Below, one piece after another: positions 23,071-31,720 of a DNA stretch of 37,644 bases. Origin of the DNA: JADLGL01 sp964611195 (GTDB taxonomy: Bacteria > Pseudomonadota > Alphaproteobacteria > Rhizobiales > Kaistiaceae); contig CAZSXA010000003.1 in the NCBI GenBank assembly GCA_964611195.1, forward strand, positions 1-37,644. Reading direction: 5' to 3'. The translations under genes were made by a program, and so were the position numbers. Within the stretch, counting starts at the first letter, position 1. The number at the start of each line of letters is the position of its first letter. Below the pieces are notes generated by a model that was not told the DNA's origin, ran no database searches, and saw only the letters and a program-made list of their open reading frames with translations.

Positions 23071-24474
23071 TTGCGGTATGTGAGTACAAGAGGGAGGGCT
23101 GCGGAAGCCGGTTTCAGCGACGTGCTGCTGACCGGCCTGGCGCCGGATGGCGGTCTTTACGTGCCCGTTTCCTGGCCGAGCATCACGCCTCAGCGTATCG
23201 CCGCCTTCTCCTCGACGCCCTATGCCGACGTCGCCACCGAGATCGCGGCGCCCTTCTGCGAGGGCGAGATCGAGCCGGAGACGCTCCGTCTTATCTGCTC
23301 GGAGGCCTATGCCGGCTTTCGCCATCCGGCGGTGACGCCGCTTGTCCAACTCGGCACCAATCGATGGCTGCTCGAGCTTTTCCACGGGCCGACCTACGCG
23401 TTCAAGGACCTCGCGATGCAGCTCCTGTCACGGCTGATGGACCATGTCCTGGCCGAACGGGACGAGCGCGCGACGATCGTCGTGGCGACTTCGGGGGATA
23501 CCGGCGGCTCGGCCGTCGAGGCTTTCCGAGGCGCGGACCGGATAGACCTCTTCGTCCTCTTTCCCAATGGCCGGATCTCCGAGGTCCAGCGCCGGCAGAT
23601 GACCACGGCCGGCGATGCCAATGTCCACACCCTTGCCGTCGACGGCTCGTTCGACGACTGCCAGGCGCTGGTGAAGGCGCTGTTCGCCAAGCCGGCGTTG
23701 CGGGACGAGGTCTCGCTCGCGGCCGTCAACTCGATCAACTGGGCGCGAATCGTGGCGCAGGTGACCTACTACTTCGTCGCGGCGGCCGCGCTCGGGGCGC
23801 CGGCCCGCGCGACGGCGTTCTGCGTTCCCACGGGCAATTTCGGCGACATCTATGCAGGCCATGTCGCGAGCCGGATGGGCCTGCCGCTGGAACAGCTTGC
23901 GATAGCCACCAACAGCAACGACATCCTGGCCCGGACGCTTGAGAGCGGCCGCTACGAGGTGCGCGACGTGGTGCCGACCACCTCGCCGTCGATGGACATT
24001 CAGATCTCGTCCAATTTCGAGCGCCTGCTGTGGGAGGCCTCGAAAGGCGACGGCGAAGCGGTCTCGACCGCAATGGAGCGCCTGAAACAGAGCGGCGCCT
24101 TCGATATCGACGGGCCCGCGCTTGCCGCGATCAAGCAGGACTTCACCGCCGGCAGCGCCGACGAGGCGGCAATGGCCGAGGCGCTCAGCCGGACGCTCGA
24201 CGATGCCGGCTACCTCGCCGACCCCCACACGGCGGTGGCGCTCTCCGTCGCCGGTCGGATGCGGTCAGAAGCGCCGCTGGTCACGCTGGCGACGGCGCAT
24301 CCTGCAAAGTTCCCCGATGCGGTCGAGAGCGTCGTCGGCTATCCGCCGGAGCGTCCCGCCGCCCTCGCCGCGCTCTTCGACCGCGAGGAATTGTTCACCG
24401 AGATCGCCGCGGATGTCGGCGCCGTCGAGCGTCACATCATGGATCACGCGCGCGCAGCAAGGATGGAGGCCTGA
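23071..24474 (+). CDS. thrC: Threonine synthase
   Basis: This 467-residue PLP enzyme converts O-phosphohomoserine to threonine. The lysine that binds PLP is Lys112 in GPTYAFKDLAMQLL, and TSGDTGGSAVEAF binds the cofactor phosphate. The start is TTG at 23071, because the protein then opens MRYVSTRG, the normal N-terminus of this enzyme in Rhizobiales; GAGGA lies 7 bases upstream. A longer frame back to 22909 overlaps the VWA gene in another frame and was rejected. The M16 peptidase gene follows after 6 bases. The partner enzyme thrB lies in the same strand run at 30315. Confidence 0.95.
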   Translation: MRYVSTRGRAAEAGFSDVLLTGLAPDGGLYVPVSWPSITPQRIAAFSSTPYADVATEIAAPFCEGEIEPETLRLICSEAYAGFRHPAVTPLVQLGTNRWLLELFHGPTYAFKDLAMQLLSRLMDHVLAERDERATIVVATSGDTGGSAVEAFRGADRIDLFVLFPNGRISEVQRRQMTTAGDANVHTLAVDGSFDDCQALVKALFAKPALRDEVSLAAVNSINWARIVAQVTYYFVAAAALGAPARATAFCVPTGNFGDIYAGHVASRMGLPLEQLAIATNSNDILARTLESGRYEVRDVVPTTSPSMDIQISSNFERLLWEASKGDGEAVSTAMERLKQSGAFDIDGPALAAIKQDFTAGSADEAAMAEALSRTLDDAGYLADPHTAVALSVAGRMRSEAPLVTLATAHPAKFPDAVESVVGYPPERPAALAALFDREELFTEIAADVGAVERHIMDHARAARMEA

Positions 24475-24480
24475 GAGTAC

Positions 24481-25755
24481 ATGTCGGTACGGGTAACGAC
24501 CCTTCCCTTCGGTCCGGTGGTGGTCAGCCACCAGATGGACCACCTCGAGAGCGCAGCGCTCGGGATATGGGTCAACGCCGGATCACGCGGCGAGCGAAGC
24601 GACGAGCACGGCATCGCCCATCTCTTGGAGCACATGGCGTTCAAGGGAACGCCTCGGCGAAACGCCATCGCGATCGCGGAGGAGATCGAGTCGGTCGGCG
24701 GCGAGCTGAACGCATCGACCAGCGTCGAGACGACCACCTATCACGCGCGCGTTTTGAAGAACGACGTGGCGCTCGGGATGGACATCCTCACCGACATTCT
24801 CCGCAATTCCTCGTTCGACCCGGAAGAGCTGCGCCGCGAGCAGAACGTGATCGTCCAGGAGATCGGCGCAGCCCTCGATACGCCCGAGGAGCTCGTCTAC
24901 GACTACTTCACCGAGACCGCGTTCCCGGGCCAGGCGCTCGGCCGGCCGATCCTCGGGACCTCCGATTCGGTGCGCTCGTTCACCCGTCAGTCGGTGATCG
25001 GCTATCTTGAGCGGAACTATCACGGGCCGGCGATGATTGTTTCCGCCGCTGGCGCCGTCGAACACGACCGGCTCGTCGAGCTCGCGACCGAGGGGCTTGC
25101 CGGGCTCGCCAGCGACGCGCCGCCGAAACCCGACCCGGCGCGCTATGCCGGCGGCGACCGCCGCGAACGCCGCGACCTCATGGAGGCGCAGATCCTCCTC
25201 GGCTTCGGCGGCCGGGCGATCACCTCGCCGGACTACTTTGCCGCACAGATTCTCGCCACGGCAATCGGCGGCGGCATGTCCTCCCGGCTGTTCCAGGAGG
25301 TTCGCGAGCGCCGGGGTCTCTGCTACTCGATCTACTCCTTCCATTGGGCGTTCGCCGATGGCGGCGTCTTCGGCGTGCACGCGGCGACCGGCGAAAGCGC
25401 CGTTCCCGAGTTGATGCCGGTGATCCTCGGCGAGATCGAGCGTGCGGCTCACGATCTCAGCGAAGAGGAGATCGCGCGGGCAAAGGCTCAGGTGCGCGCC
25501 AACCTCGTCATGACGCTGGAAAGCCCGTCGGCGCGGGCCGGTCAGATGGCACGCCACATGCAGCTGTTCGGACGGGTGATCCCGATGGACGAGGTCGTTG
25601 CGAAGGTGGAAGAGGTGACTGTCGACAAGGCGCGGGCACTCGCCGGCGAGATATTCACCGGGACCACGCCGACGCTGGCGTCAATCGGGCCGATCGACGG
25701 CCTGTTGTCGGTGGACGATGTCGCGAGCCGCCTCGGCTCGCCGGCAGCCGCCTGA
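24481..25755 (+). CDS. M16 family zinc metallopeptidase (processing-peptidase-like)
   Basis: This 424-residue protein is a pitrilysin/M16B peptidase, the family of the mitochondrial processing peptidase beta subunit. The inverted zinc motif HLLEH is at residues 47-51. The third zinc ligand is Glu127, exactly 76 residues later (QNVIVQEIGAALDTPEE), as in active members. The C-terminal half is the inactive homologous domain with the glycine-rich loop GGGMSSRLFQEVRERRGLCY. No signal peptide is visible, so it is probably cytoplasmic. Placement between thrC and a GNAT gene is a common rhizobial arrangement. Substrates are unknown. Confidence 0.92.
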   Translation: MSVRVTTLPFGPVVVSHQMDHLESAALGIWVNAGSRGERSDEHGIAHLLEHMAFKGTPRRNAIAIAEEIESVGGELNASTSVETTTYHARVLKNDVALGMDILTDILRNSSFDPEELRREQNVIVQEIGAALDTPEELVYDYFTETAFPGQALGRPILGTSDSVRSFTRQSVIGYLERNYHGPAMIVSAAGAVEHDRLVELATEGLAGLASDAPPKPDPARYAGGDRRERRDLMEAQILLGFGGRAITSPDYFAAQILATAIGGGMSSRLFQEVRERRGLCYSIYSFHWAFADGGVFGVHAATGESAVPELMPVILGEIERAAHDLSEEEIARAKAQVRANLVMTLESPSARAGQMARHMQLFGRVIPMDEVVAKVEEVTVDKARALAGEIFTGTTPTLASIGPIDGLLSVDDVASRLGSPAAA

Positions 25756-25762
25756 GGCCGCG

Positions 25763-26356
25763 ATGGCATTCCTCCGCCCCCTGTCGCCACAAGGCGCGCC
25801 GCCGCCCATCCGAGGCGACCGGGTGGTGCTGCGCTTCCCGACGCTGGCCGACTATCCGCAATGGGCGGAGCTTCGCGCCGCCAGCCGCCGCTTCCTGGAA
25901 CCATGGGAGCCGGTGTGGACGTCGGACGAGCTGACCCGGCTCGGCTATCGCCGGCGACTGAAGCGCTACCAACGGGAAATCCGCGAAGGCAGCGGCTATC
26001 CCTTCTTCCTGTTTTCTGCCGACGAAACGCAGCTTCTCGGCGGCCTGACGGTCTCCCACATCCAGCGCGGCGTGACGCAATCCGCCGCGGTGGGTTACTG
26101 GATCGGCGAACGCCACGCGCGGCGGGGCTTCATGACGGATGCGCTCAGGGCGACGATCGCATTCGCCTTTCAGACGCTGCGCCTCCACCGCCTCGAGGCG
26201 GCTTGCCTTCCCAGCAACGCCGCCTCGATCCGCCTTCTTGAAAAAACCGGATTCTCCCGGGAAGGCTACGCTCGGAGCTATCTTTGCATCGACGGGCGGT
26301 GGCAGGATCATCTCCTGTTCGCGATTGTCACCGGCGACGAGCGGATGAACCGCTAG
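25763..26356 (+). CDS. GNAT family N-acetyltransferase (RimJ/RimL-like)
   Basis: This 197-residue acetyltransferase is of the RimJ/RimL type, which acetylates ribosomal protein or other alpha-amino groups using acetyl-CoA. The acetyl-CoA loop is seen in ERHARRGFMTDALRAT, and the C-terminal LPSNAASIRLLEKTGFSREG is a classic GNAT_3 signature. The ATG at 25763 is 7 bases after the M16 stop; an in-frame start at 25718 would overlap that gene. It is likely in the thrC-M16 transcript. Its true substrate cannot be decided from sequence. Confidence 0.9.
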   Translation: MAFLRPLSPQGAPPPIRGDRVVLRFPTLADYPQWAELRAASRRFLEPWEPVWTSDELTRLGYRRRLKRYQREIREGSGYPFFLFSADETQLLGGLTVSHIQRGVTQSAAVGYWIGERHARRGFMTDALRATIAFAFQTLRLHRLEAACLPSNAASIRLLEKTGFSREGYARSYLCIDGRWQDHLLFAIVTGDERMNR

Positions 26357-26372
26357 CGCGGCCCGATCGCGT

Positions 26373-26401
26373 GTTGTTCAGCCCGGCGGCATTCACTACA
26401 C
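26373..26401 (+). promoter_or_regulatory. Promoter candidate for the GGDEF-EAL gene
   Basis: GTTGTT (26373-26378), 17 bases, then CTACAC (26396-26401) matches the rhizobial promoter layout with a moderate -35 and a fair -10. Its -10 box lies in the loop of an inverted repeat: GGCGGCATT (26385-26393) and AATGCCGCC (26402-26410), a perfect 9-bp dyad with an 8-base loop. The dyad could be a regulator site or a hairpin ending the GNAT transcript. Confidence 0.4.
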
Positions 26402-26441
26402 AATGCCGCCATCCGGTTCGCTCTAAGGAGGGTGCGCGTCG

Positions 26442-29321
26442 TTGCGCTGGTTGAAGGTCTTGGCCACGGCGTTGGCTGCGTTGGTGGCGATCCAGTCCGC
26501 TGCCCATGCCTTCGACACGGTCGCGGTCCCGCTCGACGGCAGGACGCTGGACCTGGTGCCGGCGGCTGACTTCGCAACCAGCGACGACCCCGAGATCGAG
26601 ACGTCCTCGGCACCGGGCGCGGACGGCATCATCCGCCGCCTCGAGGTGCCGGCTGAAGGCAACGGTCCACTCTATCATTGGGCGGTCTTTGCGCTCGCCA
26701 ACAACAGTGACCAGCAGATCGAGCGTCTGCTCGTCGCCTCGCATTTCCGGCTCGCACGCTCCGGCCTGTTCGGCCCCGATCTCGGCGGCACGCGTATCGT
26801 CGCGGTGTCGAGCAGCGGCAATCACCGGCCGATCGCCGAACCAAGCCAGGAAGCCGACATCTACCGACTGACGCTCGACCCCGGTTCGATCACGACGTTC
26901 GTTGTCGAACTGCGGACGCCCGACCTGCCACAGCTTCAGCTTTGGGAAGCCGACGCCTATCGCGACGCGGTCAATAGCTACACGCTGTTCCGTGGCATCG
27001 TCCTCGGCATTTCGGGGCTGCTGGCGCTCCTCCTCACGATTGTCTTCGTCATCCGCGGAACGGCGCTGTTCCCGGCGACCGCGGCGCTCGCCTGGGCGGT
27101 ACTGATCTATCTCACGATCGATTTCGGATTCTGGAACCGTGTGGCGCAGCTTCAGCCGGGCGACGACCAGTCGTGGCGGGCGGCGGCCGAGGTGCTGCTC
27201 GCCGCGGCGCTGGTGATCTTCACCTACACCTATCTCCATCTCGGCCGCTGGCATGTCCGATACTCCCATCTCACCATCGCCTGGCTCGTCGGGCTGGTCG
27301 CGGTGCTGGGGATTGCGGTCGTCGAGCCTTCGCTGGCCGCCGGTATCGCACGCTTCTCCTTCGGCCTGACCGTCGCCACCGGATTCGCACTGATCGCCCT
27401 GTTATCGATCCGTGGATTCGATCGCGCGGTGATGCTGATTCCGACATGGTTCCTGCTGCTGATCTGGGTCGCCACCGCCGGCCTCACCGTTACCGGAGCG
27501 CTCTCCGGCGACCTCGTCCAGCCTGCACTCGCTGCCGGCCTGGTGCTGGTTGTCCTCCTCATCGGCTTCACGGTGATGCAGCACGCCTTCGCCGGGGGTG
27601 GCGTTGCGCAAGGCCCGATCGACGAAACCGAAAGGCGGGCGCTGGCGCTTCTGGGCGCCGGCGATGTCATCTGGGACTGGGACGTCGAGCGCGACCGCAT
27701 CACGGTCAGCCGCGAGGCGGAAGACTTGCTCGGACTGCCGCCCGGTCGCCTCACCGGCAATTCGGTCGACTGGATCGAGCACATGCATCCCACCGACCGC
27801 GAGCGGTTCCGCACCCTCCTCGACGCGATCGTGGAGGTCCGGCGCGGACGGCTCAATCAGGAGTTCCGGTTGCGTGCCGAGGACGGGCACTATCGCTGGT
27901 TCCTGCTGCGCGCCCGCCCCGTCCTCGGCGCCGACCGCGAAGTGCTGCGCTGCGTCGGGACGCTGTTCGACATCACCGACAGCCGGATCGCGGAAGAACG
28001 CCTGCTGCACGATTCGATCCGCGATCATCTGACCGGCCTGCCGAACCGGCAACTCTTCCTCGACCGGCTTGACGCGGCGCTGACGCGCGCGACCGAGGAG
28101 CGTTCGCTGTCGCCATCGGTCATCCTCGTCGACCTCGACTCGTTCAGAGAGCTCAACGAGACCTACGGAATCCCGGTCGGCGACTCGGTGCTTCTCACCG
28201 TGTCGCGGCGTCTGTCGCGGCTGGTGAAGCCGCTCGACACGCTGGCGCGCATCACCGGCGACCAGTTCGGCGTCATCCTCCTTTCCGAAAAGGGCCCTGG
28301 CCAGATCGCGGCTTTCGCCGAATCGATCCGTCGCGCGGTCCGCTCGCCGATCGGCTTCGGTGAACGCGAGATCGTGCCGACCGTCTCGATCGGCGTCGCC
28401 ACTCCTGACGACAAGCAGGGCCGGCCGACGGCCGAGGGCCTCCTGAAAGAGGCCGAGATTGGCATGTACCAAGCCAAGCGTGAAGGCGGGGACCGCATCG
28501 AGGCCTTCCGCCCGGCTCTTCGCCGCGTCGGTACGGACCTCACCAATCTTGAGGCCGACCTCAAGCGCGCTCTCGCCCGTGAAGAAATCAAGGTCGTCTA
28601 TCAGCCGGTCGTGCGCCTCTATGACAACACGATCGCCGGGTTCGAGGCGCTCGCCCGCTGGGACCATCCGAAGCACGGCCGGATCGCCCCGTCGGAGTTC
28701 GTGCCGATGGCCGAGCGCAGCCAGCTGATCTCACAGCTCGGCGTGTTCGTGCTGGAGCGCGCGACGCGGCAGCTTTCCGACTGGCAGCACGAAACGCGCA
28801 TCTCGGCGCCGCTGTTCGTCAGCCTCAACATCTCCAGCCGCGAATTGCTTCGGCACGACCTGATCTCGGACGTGAAGTCGGTGCTCGTCCGCTCCAACGT
28901 CGATCGCGGATCCTTGAAGATCGAGCTCACCGAGAGCATCGTCATGGAGAACCCGGAGCGGAGCGCCCGTATGCTCGGCCGGCTCCGCGAGCTCGGCGCC
29001 GGCCTCTCGCTCGACGATTTCGGTACCGGCTATTCCTCGCTCTCCTACCTCCAGCGTTTCCCATTCGACACGCTGAAGATAGACAAGAGCTTCGTGCGCG
29101 GTCAGGTTACCGGCGCCCGCGAAATCATCCTTCGCGCAGTCGTCGACCTCGCCCACGACCTGTCGATGGAGGTCGTGGCCGAGGGGATCGAAACGGAGGA
29201 AGAGGCCGCAGAACTCGCCGACCTTGGATGTGAGTTCGGGCAGGGTTACCTATATGGGGCACCCATGAGCGCAAATAACGCGTCGAAGCTCCTCCTGCGC
29301 GAAAACGCCATTCCCGCCTGA
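26442..29321 (+). CDS. Membrane PAS-GGDEF(degenerate)-EAL protein, probable c-di-GMP phosphodiesterase
   Basis: This 959-residue sensor has a signal peptide (to about residue 23), a periplasmic beta domain (24-180), seven membrane helices (about 183-380), a PAS domain (404-515), a GGDEF domain (525-690) and an EAL domain (708-950). The architecture resembles 7TM-DISM receptors. The GGDEF site reads TGDQF at 605-609 (RITGDQFG), so cyclase activity is unlikely and a regulatory role more likely. The EAL side is intact: EAL at 735-737, LKIELTES, LDDFGTGYSS (857-866), KIDKSF and VVAEGIETEEE. It should hydrolyse cyclic di-GMP. The start is TTG at 26442, with AAGGAGG 9 bases upstream. The extracellular ligand is unknown. 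Confidence 0.92.
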   Translation: MRWLKVLATALAALVAIQSAAHAFDTVAVPLDGRTLDLVPAADFATSDDPEIETSSAPGADGIIRRLEVPAEGNGPLYHWAVFALANNSDQQIERLLVASHFRLARSGLFGPDLGGTRIVAVSSSGNHRPIAEPSQEADIYRLTLDPGSITTFVVELRTPDLPQLQLWEADAYRDAVNSYTLFRGIVLGISGLLALLLTIVFVIRGTALFPATAALAWAVLIYLTIDFGFWNRVAQLQPGDDQSWRAAAEVLLAAALVIFTYTYLHLGRWHVRYSHLTIAWLVGLVAVLGIAVVEPSLAAGIARFSFGLTVATGFALIALLSIRGFDRAVMLIPTWFLLLIWVATAGLTVTGALSGDLVQPALAAGLVLVVLLIGFTVMQHAFAGGGVAQGPIDETERRALALLGAGDVIWDWDVERDRITVSREAEDLLGLPPGRLTGNSVDWIEHMHPTDRERFRTLLDAIVEVRRGRLNQEFRLRAEDGHYRWFLLRARPVLGADREVLRCVGTLFDITDSRIAEERLLHDSIRDHLTGLPNRQLFLDRLDAALTRATEERSLSPSVILVDLDSFRELNETYGIPVGDSVLLTVSRRLSRLVKPLDTLARITGDQFGVILLSEKGPGQIAAFAESIRRAVRSPIGFGEREIVPTVSIGVATPDDKQGRPTAEGLLKEAEIGMYQAKREGGDRIEAFRPALRRVGTDLTNLEADLKRALAREEIKVVYQPVVRLYDNTIAGFEALARWDHPKHGRIAPSEFVPMAERSQLISQLGVFVLERATRQLSDWQHETRISAPLFVSLNISSRELLRHDLISDVKSVLVRSNVDRGSLKIELTESIVMENPERSARMLGRLRELGAGLSLDDFGTGYSSLSYLQRFPFDTLKIDKSFVRGQVTGAREIILRAVVDLAHDLSMEVVAEGIETEEEAAELADLGCEFGQGYLYGAPMSANNASKLLLRENAIPA

Positions 29322-29345
29322 GCCAGTGCAAAGGCACTCCTATTG

Positions 29346-30305
29346 ATGAATACCAATGTGAAGCCGCCCCTCGAGATCGTCCTCTGCAGTCCGCGCGGGT
29401 TCTGCGCCGGGGTCGATCGGGCGATCCAGATCGTCGAGCTCGCACTCGAGCGCTATGGCGCCCCGGTCTATGTGCGGCACGAGATCGTGCACAACCGCTT
29501 CGTGGTCGACACGCTCCGCGAGAAGGGTGCCGTGTTCGTCGAGGAACTCGACGAGATCCCAGAGACATCGCAGCCGGTGATCTTCTCCGCCCACGGTGTC
29601 GCCAAATCGGTGCCGGCGGCGGCCGCCGACCGTAACCTCTTCCACATTGACGCGACCTGCCCACTCGTCACCAAGGTGCACCGCGAGGCCGAGATCCATC
29701 ACAAGCGCGGCCGAGAGGTCATCCTCGTCGGCCATGCCGGCCATCCAGAGGTCGACGGCACGCTGGGCCAGCTGCCCGAGGGCGCAATACAGCTTGTGCA
29801 GACCGTCGCCGATGCCGAGACCGTCGAGCCGCGTTCGCCGGAAGCGCTCGCCTATGTGACGCAGACGACGCTTTCCGTCGATGACACGGCCGAGATCGTG
29901 GAAGCGCTGAAGCGCCGCTTCCCCGAGATCGTGGGCCCACACAAGGAAGACATCTGCTACGCCACCACCAACCGCCAGCAGGCGGTGCGGGAGGTGGCGC
30001 CGGATGTCGACGCGATGGTCGTGGTCGGTGCGCCGAACTCCTCCAATTCGCAGCGCCTTCGGGAAGTCGCCGAGCGCGCCGGGTGCCCTATCGCAGTCCT
30101 GGTACAGACCGCCGCCGAACTCGATCTCGCAATGTTCGAGGACTGCGCGCGGATCGGCATCTCGGCCGGGGCGTCTGCGCCGGAGGTGCTGGTCGAGGAG
30201 GTCATCGCCGCGTTTGCCGAACGCTTCGACATCAAGACCCGACTCGTGACGACCGCCGAGGAGCCGATCGTCTTCGGCCTCCCGCGCGAGCTTCGCGCCA
30301 GCTAG
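29346..30305 (+). CDS. ispH: 4-hydroxy-3-methylbut-2-enyl diphosphate reductase
   Basis: This 319-residue iron-sulfur enzyme makes isopentenyl and dimethylallyl diphosphate in the last step of the MEP pathway. The three cluster cysteines are in SPRGFCAGVDRAI (Cys20), DATCPLVTK and EDICYATTNRQ. The conserved HGV (SAHGVAKSVP), VGHAGHPEV and GAPNSSNSQRL segments bind the substrate. The ATG at 29346 follows the EAL gene by 24 bases with only a weak AAAGG site. It is followed 9 bases later by thrB and then rnhA, a common rhizobial gene order. It supplies precursors to the polyprenyl synthase at 4704. Confidence 0.96.
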   Translation: MNTNVKPPLEIVLCSPRGFCAGVDRAIQIVELALERYGAPVYVRHEIVHNRFVVDTLREKGAVFVEELDEIPETSQPVIFSAHGVAKSVPAAAADRNLFHIDATCPLVTKVHREAEIHHKRGREVILVGHAGHPEVDGTLGQLPEGAIQLVQTVADAETVEPRSPEALAYVTQTTLSVDDTAEIVEALKRRFPEIVGPHKEDICYATTNRQQAVREVAPDVDAMVVVGAPNSSNSQRLREVAERAGCPIAVLVQTAAELDLAMFEDCARIGISAGASAPEVLVEEVIAAFAERFDIKTRLVTTAEEPIVFGLPRELRAS

Positions 30306-30314
30306 CGCGCAGCG

Positions 30315-31280
30315 GTGGCAGTCTATACCGAGATCGGCGAGGACGAACTCGAAGCTTTCGTCGCCGGCTACGATCTCGGAAAGGTGCTGTCGTTCAAGGG
30401 CATCGCCGAAGGCGTCGAGAACTCGAACTACCTCCTCGTCACCGACAGCGGGCCCTTCATCCTGACGCTCTACGAGAAGCGCGTCGAGGAGTCCGACCTC
30501 CCTTTCTTCCTCGGCCTGATGAATCATCTCTCGGCACGCGGAGAACGCTGTCCGACTGCGGTGGCCGATCGCGACGGACGGCTCCATAGCCGGCTCGCCG
30601 ATCGTCCGGCGGCAATCATCACCTTCCTGCAGGGCGTCTGGATTCGTCGCCCGCGTCGCCAGCACTGCACGGCGGTTGGCGCCGCGCTCGCGCGACTGCA
30701 TCTGGCTGCCGCGGATTTCGAGGTCCGGCGTCGCAACGCGCTCGCGCTCGACGGCTGGGCGCGACTTGTCGCCGCCACCGCCGACCACGCCGACGATGTC
30801 CGCGTCGGACTGGCCGAAGATATTGCGGATGAGATGGAGCACTTGCGCGCGCGTTGGCCGTCCGGCCTGCCGCAGGGCGTCATCCACGCCGACCTATTTC
30901 CGGACAATGTCTTCTTTCTCGGCGAAGAGCTTTCAGGGCTCATCGACTTCTATTTCGCGTGCAACGACATGTTCGCCTACGACCTTGCGATCTGCCTCAA
31001 CGCCTGGTGCTTCGAAGCCGACCGCTCCTTCAACGTGACCAAGGGCAAGGCGCTGCTCGACGGCTACGCGGCGGTCAGACCTTTGGGGCAGGAGGAGATC
31101 GAGGCACTCCCGCTGCTTGCTCGCGGCGCCGCGTTCCGGTTTCTGCTAACCCGGCTCAATGACTGGCTGAGCGTGCCGGAGGGCGCTCTGGTCGTGCCGA
31201 AGGACCCAATGGAGTTCCACGCACGTCTCCGCTTTCACCGCGACGCCGAATCTGCCGCGGCCTACGGCTTCTCCCTTTGA
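30315..31280 (+). CDS. thrB: Homoserine kinase (ThrB2, aminoglycoside-kinase-like fold)
   Basis: This 321-residue enzyme phosphorylates homoserine for threonine synthesis. It is of the second type, which has the APH/choline kinase fold and replaces the GHMP-type ThrB in many alphaproteobacteria. The N-terminal lobe has GIAEGVENSNYLL. The catalytic loop is VIHADLFPDNVFF, followed by the metal-binding aspartate in LIDFYFACNDMFAYDLA. The start is GTG at 30315, 9 bases after ispH. Its stop overlaps the rnhA start by four bases. With thrC at 23071 it completes the two final steps to threonine. Confidence 0.94.
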   Translation: MAVYTEIGEDELEAFVAGYDLGKVLSFKGIAEGVENSNYLLVTDSGPFILTLYEKRVEESDLPFFLGLMNHLSARGERCPTAVADRDGRLHSRLADRPAAIITFLQGVWIRRPRRQHCTAVGAALARLHLAAADFEVRRRNALALDGWARLVAATADHADDVRVGLAEDIADEMEHLRARWPSGLPQGVIHADLFPDNVFFLGEELSGLIDFYFACNDMFAYDLAICLNAWCFEADRSFNVTKGKALLDGYAAVRPLGQEEIEALPLLARGAAFRFLLTRLNDWLSVPEGALVVPKDPMEFHARLRFHRDAESAAAYGFSL

Positions 31281-31720
31281 GCGCGCGGGTCGAGATCTGG
31301 ACCGACGGCGCCTGTTCCGGCAATCCCGGGCCGGGGGGCTGGGGGGCGCTGCTGCGGTGGAACGGACATGAGCGCGAGCTCACCGGCGGCGAGGCCCAGA
31401 CCACCAACAACCGCATGGAGCTGACCGCCGCCGCGGCGGCGCTCGAAGCGCTGACCCGGGCGGCCGACGTCGACCTTTATACCGACTCGCAATACGTCCG
31501 CGGCGGGATCACCCAGTGGATGGCGAACTGGAAGCGCAACGACTGGCGAACCGCAGATCGGAAGCCGGTGAAGAATGTCGATCTGTGGCAGCGGCTCGAT
31601 GCCGCCACCGAGCGTCACAACGTGACGTGGCACTGGGTCCGCGGGCATGCCGGCACGGAGGGCAATGAACGCGCCGACGAACTCGCACGTCAGGGGATGG
31701 CAGGGTTCCTGCCGCGCTAG
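31277..31720 (+). CDS. rnhA: Ribonuclease HI
   Basis: This 147-residue enzyme degrades RNA in RNA-DNA hybrids. The catalytic carboxylates are all visible: Asp10 (IWTDGACSGNPGPGGWG), Glu48 (NNRMELTAA), Asp70 (LYTDSQYV) and Asp134 (NERADELAR), with His124 in VRGHAGTEGN. Numbering coincides with that of E. coli RNase HI. The start is TTG at 31277, overlapping the thrB stop by four bases (TTGA), which points to translational coupling. The stop codon shares the four bases CTAG with the stop of the convergent DsbD-N gene. It is the last gene of the ispH-thrB-rnhA run. Confidence 0.96.
   Translation: MSARVEIWTDGACSGNPGPGGWGALLRWNGHERELTGGEAQTTNNRMELTAAAAALEALTRAADVDLYTDSQYVRGGITQWMANWKRNDWRTADRKPVKNVDLWQRLDAATERHNVTWHWVRGHAGTEGNERADELARQGMAGFLPR

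Noticed and set aside
29340..30887. Minus-strand open frame of 515 codons
   Set aside because: Antisense of ispH and thrB, both with complete catalytic motifs.
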